Of a stretch of DNA of 64,000 bases, positions 52,399-62,433 are shown one piece after another. Made by a program: the position numbers and the translations under genes. The stretch comes from Nocardia abscessus. Lineage in GTDB: Bacteria; Actinomycetota; Actinomycetes; Mycobacteriales; Mycobacteriaceae. The DNA lies in contig NZ_JADLQO010000001.1 in the NCBI RefSeq assembly GCF_015477775.1, positions 620,001 to 684,000 on the forward strand, read 5' to 3'. Every line of letters begins with the position of its first letter. Position 1 is the stretch's first letter. The notes below the pieces were generated by a model. It was given only the letters and a program-made list of their open reading frames with translations. It was not told the origin of the DNA and made no database searches.

Positions 52399-53919
52399 CT
52401 AGCTCGCCGTCCGGTCCGCGGTACAGGTGGTGTCGGTGTCCGGGAGCGTCCCCGCACCGAAGTAGGCGTTGATCGCGTCGTTGACGCAGCTGCTCAACTC
52501 GGGCCGGAATGTCATGTGGATGCGGACATCCTGCAGGGTGACCATGCGCGACTCGGACAAGTACTGGTGCAGTCGCACGGCGTGGCCATAGGGAGTGCGC
52601 GGATCTCCCGTCGCCTGGACGATGAGGGCGGGCACCGCGTTGCGGACCACGGTCGGCGCTTCGACCGGCCGAGGCCAGAAGGCGCACGGTTGGATGTTGC
52701 CCGCCAGCGCGCCGAAGACCGGTTGCGTGGCCCGGGTCTGTTCGATGTTGCGCCAGTACCAGGTGGGATCAATCGGTGCGCCGACATCACCGCAGGCGAT
52801 CTGCGCCAGGACGGAGTTCTCGTTGTCCCGCAGCGCCTGCACGATGGCGCGCAACCGGGGCGTGCGTGAGGTCGTCGGCGGACCGCCCGCGTCATCGGCG
52901 ATCTCACGCACCGTCGCGGCCAACGCCTCGTTCAGCCGGAAGTTCGTCAGCAAGGCGTGCAGGATGAACGGAAACCAGTGGTCATCGATCGCGAACCCAT
53001 CGATGACGATCGGTTGACGAGCGACGACGCGAACCAGCTCCTCGACCGTCGCCCGCACCTGCTGTGGCGTCGCGCCGAGCCGGAACTCGTCGTCGCGGGC
53101 CGCGGCCCACACCGCCCAATCGTCCAGCGCGATCTCGTCCGCGGGTCCCCAGTCCTGCACCAAACCCGTCCAGTACCGGTCCGGGTCGATCGCGCTGTCG
53201 AGCACGATCCGATCGGTGCGCTCGGGGAACATCTGGGTGAACACCGCGCCGAGGTACGTGCCGTAGGACAAGCCGTAGAAGTTGATCTTCTGCTCGCCCA
53301 GGGCGGCCCGGACGATATCGATGTCGCGCGCCGTGTTGCGAGTGGTCAACTGTCGCAACATGATCGGATCCCGGATGACGCAGGCCGCGGCCATGCCCGC
53401 GGACTGAACGGTGTCGTGCACGAAACCGAGCGGTTCCAGGCCCGCCGACCGGACCATCTCGCCGACCGGCCACCCGCACCGCGGAGTGCGGCCGGACTCG
53501 CCGACCCCGCGCGGATCCATCCCGATCAGGTCGTGGCTCGCCAGCACGTCCGGCGAGAGCACGTCGCCGAGCAGGTCGACACTGTCGAGTCCCGGCCCAC
53601 CGGGTCCACCCGGGTTCGACAGCAGGACTCCCCGCCGCCGTGCCGGATCGCCCGCCTTCACCCGGGATATCGCGACGGTGATGGTGCGATCGCCGGGCTG
53701 CCCGTAGTCCAGGGGCACCAGGACGTCGGCGCACTCGCCGCCGGCCTTGTCCAGATTCTCGATACCGCACGGCTTCCACTCGAGCTGCTGGCGATAGAAC
53801 CGGTCCAAGGCCGCCGGGTACGCCTCCTGCACCGGCTCGGCCTGACTGTAGGCGGGCACCGCCAGCAGTACGGACACCGCCATGACCGAAATCGAACGCC
53901 AGAACAGCTTCGCGGACAA
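52399..53919 (-). CDS. Secreted alpha/beta hydrolase, tripeptidyl-aminopeptidase-like
   Basis: A 506-residue secreted hydrolase of the tripeptidyl aminopeptidase/SlpD type. A signal peptide (SAKLFWRSISVMAVSVLLAV, cleaved near AYSQA) precedes the mature part. LLSNPGGPGGPGLDSVDLLG forms the oxyanion region, the nucleophile elbow is GLSYGTYLGAV, and the TAP C-terminal domain has LIVQATGDPRTPYGHAVRL, a His in RIHMTF and two late Cys. The proposed TTG start at 53919 gives a basic N-terminus and has AGAGG 9 nt upstream; ATG at 53883 would remove the charged part. It probably cleaves peptides or esters outside the cell. Confidence 0.84.
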   Translation of the reverse strand: MSAKLFWRSISVMAVSVLLAVPAYSQAEPVQEAYPAALDRFYRQQLEWKPCGIENLDKAGGECADVLVPLDYGQPGDRTITVAISRVKAGDPARRRGVLLSNPGGPGGPGLDSVDLLGDVLSPDVLASHDLIGMDPRGVGESGRTPRCGWPVGEMVRSAGLEPLGFVHDTVQSAGMAAACVIRDPIMLRQLTTRNTARDIDIVRAALGEQKINFYGLSYGTYLGAVFTQMFPERTDRIVLDSAIDPDRYWTGLVQDWGPADEIALDDWAVWAAARDDEFRLGATPQQVRATVEELVRVVARQPIVIDGFAIDDHWFPFILHALLTNFRLNEALAATVREIADDAGGPPTTSRTPRLRAIVQALRDNENSVLAQIACGDVGAPIDPTWYWRNIEQTRATQPVFGALAGNIQPCAFWPRPVEAPTVVRNAVPALIVQATGDPRTPYGHAVRLHQYLSESRMVTLQDVRIHMTFRPELSSCVNDAINAYFGAGTLPDTDTTCTADRTAS

Positions 53920-54034
53920 CAGACTTCGCCTCTCGACCGGAGCGAGCACGTGGGTGGATGCGGAAGAACCGTATCCGATCGGGGCTTGCGATGGTGGCAC
54001 CCCTTCCCGCGTGCGGCGTGAGCGGAGATTCGAG

Positions 54035-54754
54035 TCAGGTGTCGCGGCGTGCCGCGAGCCCGTCCAGCACACAGTCCAACCCGTAGCGGAACTTCCGCTC
54101 GCGCAGCTGTTCCGGGTCCTGGTCCCACTTTTCCTGCGCGACTCGCGGGAACTCCCGTGCCGCTTCTTCGGCGACGGGCCGCAACGCGACCAGCCACTGC
54201 TTCTCCGTCTGCCCACTGCGGGCAAGCATGCTCAGATACGCCGCCTCGGTGATGCCGATGCCGACCACGTAGCTGACGACGGTGCCGATGCCGTCGGCCG
54301 CCTCCGCGGCGGGGAAGCCGCCCGCTTCGAACAGCCCCACCATGCGGTCGTTGAGCCGCATCACGTTCGGCCCCAGGTAGGACAGCCCGACCTGACCGAG
54401 GGTCGAGGCCATCCAGGGATGCCGGAGGATCATCGCGCGCAGGCTCTGCGCGCACTCCTGCGTCGCGCTGCGCCAGTTCGCCGGGTCATCGATCTCCGGA
54501 ACGCTGATCTCGCCGTAGACCTCATCGACCACCAGCTCGATCAACTCGTCGCGATTGGCCACGTGGCGGTAGAGCGACGTCGCGCCCGCGTTCAGACGGG
54601 CGCCGAGCTGGCGCATGCTCAGCGCCTCCATGCCCTCCGCGTCCAGCAGCGCGACCGCCTCGGCCACGATCTGCTCCCTGGTCAGGGCCGGTTGTTCCCG
54701 GCCCCGGCGCGGGCGCGTCCACACCGATCCCACCTGCTGTTTGTCCGCGGGCAT
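54035..54754 (-). CDS. TetR-family repressor of the adjacent MFS pump
   Basis: A 239-residue TetR-type repressor with the TetR_C (tetracycline repressor-like) C-terminal domain. The DNA-binding part reads LTREQIVAEAVALLDAEGME, LSMRQLGARLNAGATSLYRH and VANRDELIELVVDEVYGEI. The C-terminal part binds a ligand within helices that include VGLFEAGGFPAAEAADGIGT. The ATG at 54754 follows GGAAGGAG. It is divergent from the MFS gene and the shared 126-nt region holds two palindromes, so it should repress both. Confidence 0.9.
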   Translation of the reverse strand: MPADKQQVGSVWTRPRRGREQPALTREQIVAEAVALLDAEGMEALSMRQLGARLNAGATSLYRHVANRDELIELVVDEVYGEISVPEIDDPANWRSATQECAQSLRAMILRHPWMASTLGQVGLSYLGPNVMRLNDRMVGLFEAGGFPAAEAADGIGTVVSYVVGIGITEAAYLSMLARSGQTEKQWLVALRPVAEEAAREFPRVAQEKWDQDPEQLRERKFRYGLDCVLDGLAARRDT

Positions 54755-54792
54755 GGGCACTCCTTCCGTTGACCGCCAGCCTAGCGCACAAC

Positions 54793-54808
54793 GTTCGCTA
54801 TTGCGCAC
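54793..54808. promoter_or_regulatory. TetR operator O1 (imperfect)
   Basis: GTTCGCTATTGCGCAC is a degenerate copy of the perfect palindrome at 54831. It lies nearer the repressor gene, so it may control autoregulation. Confidence 0.55.
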
Positions 54809-54830
54809 GTCCATCTGCCATGCGTACGGT

Positions 54831-54847
54831 GTTCGCATAATGCGAAC
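54831..54847. promoter_or_regulatory. TetR operator O2, perfect 17-bp palindrome over the MFS promoter
   Basis: GTTCGCAT-A-ATGCGAAC is a perfect inverted repeat. The possible -10 box CATAAT (54836-54841) of the MFS gene lies inside it, so repressor binding would block the promoter. The start codon is 33 nt downstream. Confidence 0.75.
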
Positions 54848-54880
54848 GTCGTACGCGACACTGCTGGAAGAGGTTCTCCG

Positions 54881-56398
54881 ATGAATACGACCCGCGCCCC
54901 GCAACGGTGGTGGATCCTGATCGTGCTGTGCCTCAGCACGCTGGTCCTGGTGATCGACAATTTCGTCCTGGCCGTCGCGGTGCCGCCGCTGGCCGCGGAC
55001 CTGGACGCGACCGCCCAGGACATCCAGTGGATTCTGGATTCCTACATCCTGGTCTTCGCGGGGCTGCTGCTCACCGCGGGCGGCCTGGCCGACCGCTTCG
55101 GCCGGCGCCGGGTGATGATCGTCGGGCTCGCCCTGTTCGGACTCGCGTCTCTGGGCGCCACGCTGGCCGCGAACCCGATCGAACTGATCGTGGCCCGCGT
55201 CGTGATGGGCGTCGGCGGGGCGCTGGTGCTGCCGAGCACGCTGTCGATCCTGATCACCGTGTTCGACGACCAGGAACGCCGCAAGGCGATGAGCTTCTGG
55301 AGCGCCGCCTCGGTGCTCGGACTGGTGGGCGGGCCGGTACTCGGCGGAGTTCTCATCGCGCACTTCTGGTGGGGCGCGGCATTTCTGATCAATGTTCCGG
55401 TGGCGGCGCTCGCCATCATCGCGGCGCTGACGCTCATGCCCGAGTCCAAGGGGCCACGGACCGAACCCGACTATCCCGGCGCCGTGCTGTCCATGGTCGG
55501 CATGACCGCGCTGGTGTGGACCATCATCGAATTCCCCGGGGGCGGCTTCGGCGAAGCGACCACCCTGCTCACCCTCATCACCAGCCTCGTCGCGCTGACC
55601 GCGTTCGTGCTGTGGGAGCGCCGCGTCGCCCACCCGATGGTCCCGCTGAACTTGTTCCGCAACCGCGATTTCAGTGGCGGCAGCCTCTCGCTGACCCTGG
55701 TTCAGGTGGCCAACGGCGGCCTGCTGCTGGTGCTGACCCAGTACCTGCAGTTCGTGCTCGGCTACTCGCCGACGAAGGCGGGCCTGGCGTTCATTCCGAT
55801 GATGCTCGCCTCCATCGTGTGCAACGGTCTCGGCGCCGGGCTGGGCGGCAAGGTCGGCAACCGGACGCTCGCCGTCACCGGCATGGTGATCTCCGCGGGC
55901 GGGCTCGGTCTGCTCGCCGGACTCTCGGCGGACAGCGATTTCGGCATGCTGACCCTCGCCCTGGTCGTGCTCGGCGCCGGTGCGGGTCTGGCGCAGCCCG
56001 CGGCCATCGCCGCGCTGATGGGCGCGGTACCGCAGGAGCAGGCCGGGGTCGGCTCCGCGCTGAACGACACCATCCAGCAGGCGGGCGCCGCACTGGGCAT
56101 CGCCGTTCTCGGCAGCGTGCTGACCAGCACGTTTACCCGCAGCATGCCGGAATCGGCGCCGGAGTCGGCGAAACACTCGATCACCGACGCACTGGCCATC
56201 GCCGCACGGACCGGCGACACCGAACTCGTCGCCACCGCGCGGGAGGCGTTCAGCACCGCCATGTCGGCCAGCTTCCTCGCAGGTGGTGCGGGCATCCTGG
56301 CGGCGGCGATCGTCGCCCTGTTCGTCATGCGCGACACCGAGACCACACCCGCAGAGCCGATCGAGCAGTCGGCTGAGGCGGGGGCGCTTGCCGGGTAG
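54881..56398 (+). CDS. MFS drug exporter, 14-helix DHA2 (EmrB/QacA) type
   Basis: A 505-residue efflux protein with about 14 hydrophobic helices. Family signs are DNFVLAVAVPPLAADLDATA, the loop motif GGLADRFGRRRVMIVG and motif C-like SVLGLVGGPVLGGVLIAHF. DHA2 pumps export drugs and lipophilic cations by proton antiport. It is the direct target of the divergent TetR repressor, whose operator covers its promoter. AAGAGG precedes the ATG. No ligand can be assigned. Confidence 0.92.
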   Translation: MNTTRAPQRWWILIVLCLSTLVLVIDNFVLAVAVPPLAADLDATAQDIQWILDSYILVFAGLLLTAGGLADRFGRRRVMIVGLALFGLASLGATLAANPIELIVARVVMGVGGALVLPSTLSILITVFDDQERRKAMSFWSAASVLGLVGGPVLGGVLIAHFWWGAAFLINVPVAALAIIAALTLMPESKGPRTEPDYPGAVLSMVGMTALVWTIIEFPGGGFGEATTLLTLITSLVALTAFVLWERRVAHPMVPLNLFRNRDFSGGSLSLTLVQVANGGLLLVLTQYLQFVLGYSPTKAGLAFIPMMLASIVCNGLGAGLGGKVGNRTLAVTGMVISAGGLGLLAGLSADSDFGMLTLALVVLGAGAGLAQPAAIAALMGAVPQEQAGVGSALNDTIQQAGAALGIAVLGSVLTSTFTRSMPESAPESAKHSITDALAIAARTGDTELVATAREAFSTAMSASFLAGGAGILAAAIVALFVMRDTETTPAEPIEQSAEAGALAG

Positions 56399-56452
56399 CA
56401 GCGCGGATCCGGCCCGAGAACCGAAGAAGCCCGGCTCGAACGCAGGCGACTA

Positions 56453-57448
56453 TCAGAATTCACCCGCGACGCGGAGAACGGTTCGGCCCGAGTGCGTGCC
56501 TTTCCGGATGCCGTGCAGCACCTTCTCCGCTTCGGTGATCGGGGAGTGCTGACGCAAGGCCGAAAGATGCTGCGGACGCAGCTCTTTGCCGAGCTGCGAC
56601 CACACCTCGCGGCGGCGCTCGATCGGGAGGTTGACCGAATCGATGCCCTCGAGGGCGACACCGCGCAGGATGAACGGCATCACGGTGGTGGGCAGTTCGG
56701 CACCGCCGGTGAGGCCGCTGGCCGCGACCACGCCCCCGTAGCCGATGGCGCTCAGCACGTAGGCCAGCGAGGCGCCGCCGACGCTGTCGAGGGCCGCGGC
56801 CCACCGCGCCTTGGTGAGCGGACGCGGCTTGGCGTCCGGGTCCTCCGGCAACCGCCCGATCACCTCGTTCGCGCCGATCTCGCTGAGCAGATCGGCCGCG
56901 TCGGTCTTACCGGTGGAAGCGATGACTTCGAAGCCGAGTCCGGACAGGATGTCGATGCTCACGCTGCCGACGCCGCCCGTCGCGCCCGTGACCAGCACCG
57001 GACCCGCATCCGGGGTGAGGCCGCGCTCCAGCAGGGCCAGCACGCTCAGAGCCGCGGTGAAACCCGCGGTGCCCAGCGTGGCGGCATCGCGCAGGCTGAG
57101 GTCCTCCAGTTTGACCACCCATTCGGCGGGCACCCTGGCGTATTCGGCGAAACCGCCGTTGTGCGAGACGCCGATTTCGTATCCGTGCGCGATCACCGGG
57201 TCGCCGGGTGCGAAATCGTCGTCGGCGGACTCGACCACCTCGCCCACGAGATCGATGCCCGGCACGATCGGGTAGTTGCGGACCACCCCGCCGCCCTTGG
57301 TGATCGCCAGACCGTCTTTGTAGTTCGCGCTCGAGTAGTGCACTTTGATCGTCACGTCGCCCGGCCCGAGGAAATCCTCGCCGACCTGCTGCCGGGTAAG
57401 GACGATCCCGCTATCCGTCTCGTGTGCCACCATCGCCCAGAACTCCAT
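56453..57448 (-). CDS. YhdH/AcuI-like quinone oxidoreductase (acrylyl-CoA reductase family)
   Basis: A 331-residue zinc-free medium-chain reductase. HYSSANYKDGLAITKGGGVV, NYPIVPGIDLVGEVVES and VTGATGGVGSVSIDILSGLG (nucleotide fold) are characteristic of YhdH/AcuI. It would reduce an activated double bond, such as acryloyl-CoA, with NADPH. Starts at 57460, 57448 and 57433 are open; 57448 aligns best with E. coli YhdH. It lies 37 nt downstream of dinB on the same strand and may be co-transcribed. Confidence 0.85.
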   Translation of the reverse strand: MEFWAMVAHETDSGIVLTRQQVGEDFLGPGDVTIKVHYSSANYKDGLAITKGGGVVRNYPIVPGIDLVGEVVESADDDFAPGDPVIAHGYEIGVSHNGGFAEYARVPAEWVVKLEDLSLRDAATLGTAGFTAALSVLALLERGLTPDAGPVLVTGATGGVGSVSIDILSGLGFEVIASTGKTDAADLLSEIGANEVIGRLPEDPDAKPRPLTKARWAAALDSVGGASLAYVLSAIGYGGVVAASGLTGGAELPTTVMPFILRGVALEGIDSVNLPIERRREVWSQLGKELRPQHLSALRQHSPITEAEKVLHGIRKGTHSGRTVLRVAGEF

Positions 57449-57485
57449 GCGGACGAGCATACGAGTGTCCGGACCGGTCCGGGAG

Positions 57486-58556
57486 CTACTGCGGCAGGAG
57501 TTCCAACCGGACGCCGAGCAGACGAACCGGGCGGTCGAGGTCGAACCGGTCGACGATCCGCAGTGCCGTCTCGGCGATCAGCGCGACATCGATCGTCGGC
57601 TCGGAGAGTTTCTCCTGCTTGCTGCGGGTGTAGAAGGTATTGGTGCGCACCGTCACGCTGACGCGAGTGCCCACCCGGCCCGCGGCGGCCATCTCCTCGG
57701 CGACCTCGGCGGCCAGCCGCGCGACGTGGGCGCGAATCTCGCCCGGATCGGTCAGATCGTGCGGGAAGGTCTCGGACTTGCTGCGGCCCACCGGAACTCG
57801 CGGTTCGGTGGTGACATCGGTATCGCCTTTGCCGTGGCCGAGCACCCACAGATACGGGCCGGTGTTCGGCCCGAACTCCGCGGCAAGCCGATGCCGATCG
57901 GCCACCATCAGATCGCCTACGGTCCGCACGCCGAGGTCGGCGAGGCGCGCGGCGATCCGATTGCCGATGCCCCACAGCGCGTTCGTCGGGCGATGGGCCA
58001 TCACTTCGGTCCAGTTCGCGGCGGTGAGCCGGAAGACGCCCGCGGCGGCGCCCGGGCCGGTGACGGGCTCGGCCGATGACTTGCCCGCGGACTTGGCGAA
58101 GCCGGTGGCGAGCTTGGCGGTGAGCTTGTTGTCGCCGATGCCGATCGAGCAGCTCAGTTCGAGTCCGGCGATGGCGGTGCGCACCTGCTGCGCGAGAGCC
58201 TCCGGGTCGTCGGTGTCGGCGGCCAGGAACGCTTCGTCCCAGCCCCACACCTCGACCCGTCCGGGGAATGTCCGCAGCAGCGCCATCACCTCGTCGGAGG
58301 CGTCCTCGTAGGCGGTCATGTCCAACGGAAGGAACACGCCCTCGGGACACCTGCGCTGGGCGCTGCGAAGCGGCATGCCCGCGCGCACGCCGAACGCGCG
58401 TGCCGGATAGGACGCGCAGGTCACCACCTTGCGCGGCTCGGTGGGATCGCCGTGCCCGCCGACGATGACCGGCAGTCCCCGCAGCTCCGGATGACGGCGG
58501 AACTCCACCGCCGCCTGGAACTGGTCGAGATCGACGTGCAACAGCCATCTGGCCAC
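57486..58556 (-). CDS. dinB: DNA polymerase IV, DinB2/DinP type
   Basis: A 356-residue Y-family polymerase like M. tuberculosis Rv3056/DinP and M. smegmatis DinB2. The first catalytic motif is HVDLDQFQAAVE; TEPRKVVTCASYPARAFGVRAGMPLRSA follows closely in the same order as DinB2; the second is VWGWDEAFLA; the HhH region reads ALWGIGNRIAARLADLGV. The steric-gate position, aromatic in most enzymes and Leu in DinB2, is Gln14 here. The C-terminus is RPVRLLGVRLELLPQ with no beta-clamp extension obvious. No LexA box was seen upstream. Confidence 0.9.
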   Translation of the reverse strand: MARWLLHVDLDQFQAAVEFRRHPELRGLPVIVGGHGDPTEPRKVVTCASYPARAFGVRAGMPLRSAQRRCPEGVFLPLDMTAYEDASDEVMALLRTFPGRVEVWGWDEAFLAADTDDPEALAQQVRTAIAGLELSCSIGIGDNKLTAKLATGFAKSAGKSSAEPVTGPGAAAGVFRLTAANWTEVMAHRPTNALWGIGNRIAARLADLGVRTVGDLMVADRHRLAAEFGPNTGPYLWVLGHGKGDTDVTTEPRVPVGRSKSETFPHDLTDPGEIRAHVARLAAEVAEEMAAAGRVGTRVSVTVRTNTFYTRSKQEKLSEPTIDVALIAETALRIVDRFDLDRPVRLLGVRLELLPQ

Positions 58557-58715
58557 ATGCCGTTCTTACCCCAGCGCTCCGACACCCTGCCGGAATTCCG
58601 GCGCGATCGACCGTCGACCGGCATTCCCTTCGCGTCGCGGGCCATGGGACGAACCGATCCGACTGCGCAGCGGCAAAGGACGGCGACGCACCCGAGCATT
58701 GCCAGGTCCGGAAAA

Positions 58716-58730
58716 CAGAACTAAATTCTG
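58716..58730. promoter_or_regulatory. Inverted repeat over a leaderless promoter
   Basis: CAGAA-ctaaa-TTCTG is an inverted repeat that contains TAAATT (58722-58727), a TANNNT -10 box ending 6 nt before the ATG at 58734. It suggests an autoregulated leaderless promoter for the TetR gene. Confidence 0.5.
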
Positions 58731-58733
58731 GAT

Positions 58734-59318
58734 ATGAAGATTCGAGATCGGTTGCTGCTGGCGGCCGAGCGGCAGTTCGCCGAGCACGGGGCGCTCGACG
58801 CGACGTTGACGCAGATCCGCGACGCGGCGGGCGCCAGTGTCGGGGCGCTCTATCACCACTTCCCGGACAAGGCCGACCTGTATCGGCAGGTGTGGGCCAA
58901 CGCGCTGGTGGACTACCAGCAACATTTCTGGGCGGTGGTCGGCGAGAGCACCGACGCGCACGATGGCGTCACTTCGGGTGTGCGCGAGCACCTGCGCTGG
59001 GTGAGCGAAAACCAGTACCGGGCCACCGTGCTCACCTCCGCGCGGCCGCCAGGGGTCCGGGAGAGCGAGAGCAACCGCCGCTTCATGTCCGACGTGACGC
59101 GCTGGTGGCGCACGCACGCCGGATACGGCACGGTGCGCAATCTTCCGATCGATCTGGTCTACGCGCTGTGGCTGGGCCCCGCGCAGGAATACACACGGCA
59201 GTGGCTGGGCGGCGAGATGCGCATCGCCCCGGCCGAAGTCGCGGGCGAACTCGCCGACGCCGCCTGGCTCGCCCTCGCCGCCGATCGCACCCGAGCCGCG
59301 AAAGAGGTCTCCCAGTGA
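58734..59318 (+). CDS. TetR/AcrR-family regulator, leaderless
   Basis: A 194-residue repressor. The HTH is LTQIRDAAGASVGALYHHFP after IRDRLLLAAERQFAEHGALD; the C-terminal domain starts with DKADLYRQVW and is of unknown ligand. No ribosome site precedes the ATG; a -10-like TAAATT within a palindrome lies just upstream. The gene ends by a 4-nt overlap (GTGA) with the thioesterase gene, so regulator and enzyme are one unit. Confidence 0.85.
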   Translation: MKIRDRLLLAAERQFAEHGALDATLTQIRDAAGASVGALYHHFPDKADLYRQVWANALVDYQQHFWAVVGESTDAHDGVTSGVREHLRWVSENQYRATVLTSARPPGVRESESNRRFMSDVTRWWRTHAGYGTVRNLPIDLVYALWLGPAQEYTRQWLGGEMRIAPAEVAGELADAAWLALAADRTRAAKEVSQ

Positions 59319-59767
59319 CAGTCGCCACGACCCTCGACATCGACAGCGCCAGGAAGGTGCTCGCCGCGCAGCCCTTCGCCGCCCTCGTCGGCACCGAGCT
59401 CACCGCGTTCGGCGACGGCGCCGCCACCCTGATCATTCCCCTGCGCCGCGAACTGACCCAGCAGTTCGGCTACGTGCACGGCGGCGTGCTCGCCTACGCC
59501 GCCGACAATGCCCTCACCTTCGCCGCCGGAACGGTTCTCGGCGCGAACGTACTCACCGGCGGTGTCACGGTCACCTACCTCCGTCCCGCCGCGGGCACGC
59601 GGTTGCGCGTCGAGGCATCCGTCACCGGCGCGACCCGGCGCCAGGCGGTTGCCCACTGTTCGATCTACGCGGAGAGCCCGGACCGCGAACCGGTCCTGTG
59701 CGCGGTGGCCCAAGGCACCACCCGGCTCGCGGAAACCGATCTGACCGGCGCCAACACCGCCCGTTGA
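59315..59767 (+). CDS. PaaI-family hotdog thioesterase
   Basis: A 150-residue hotdog-fold protein. YVHGGVLAYAADNALTFAAG is the PaaI/YbgC-like active region (HGGxxxxxAD), followed by TGGVTVTYLRPAAGT. It likely hydrolyses an acyl-CoA thioester, for example of an aromatic or short acyl group. The GTG start overlaps the TetR stop; AAAGAGG lies upstream. The TetR gene before it may respond to the acyl-CoA substrate. Confidence 0.85.
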   Translation: MTVATTLDIDSARKVLAAQPFAALVGTELTAFGDGAATLIIPLRRELTQQFGYVHGGVLAYAADNALTFAAGTVLGANVLTGGVTVTYLRPAAGTRLRVEASVTGATRRQAVAHCSIYAESPDREPVLCAVAQGTTRLAETDLTGANTAR

Positions 59768-59779
59768 CCTATCGCGAAA

Positions 59780-59811
59780 GGCCGGGCACGGAAAGTGTTC
59801 CGTACCCGGCC
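59780..59811. terminator. Bidirectional terminator between thioesterase and lon
   Basis: GGCCGGG-c-ACGGAA and TTCCGT-a-CCCGGCC form a 13-bp stem with one internal mismatch and a 4-nt loop. It lies between convergent genes. Confidence 0.85.
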
Positions 59812-59824
59812 CGTTCGGCCCAGG

Positions 59825-62215
<2,391 letters not shown>

Positions 62216-62234
62216 GTCTTCGACCCTTCCAAAA

Positions 62235-62255
62235 GTTGAGCGTTGCCTACTCAAC
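62235..62255. promoter_or_regulatory. HAIR element (HspR operator) of lon
   Basis: GTTGAGC-n7-ACTCAAC matches the HAIR consensus CTTGAGT-n7-ACTCAAG at 11 of 14 positions with the exact 7-nt spacing. It begins 20 nt from the lon start. In Streptomyces, lon is repressed by HspR through HAIR. Confidence 0.8.
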
Positions 62256-62433
62256 CCACGGGTATCCGGGTTTGTTCCACTCCGATGCCTCGTTCGCTGA
62301 GGGCGAAGGCGCGACCGCTCGGCCCGCCGCGCCGGGCTGTTCGCGTTGACACCCCGTCCAAGGCAATGAGAACGTGAAGGCCTTGATATCTCATACCGGC
62401 GGTACCGCCGGATCGGCTTAGGGAGTCCCATCG

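Noticed and set aside
54755-56176. Upstream extension of the TetR frame to 713 residues
   Set aside because: It runs antisense through the MFS gene; the ATG at 54754 has a good ribosome site and begins the HTH domain.
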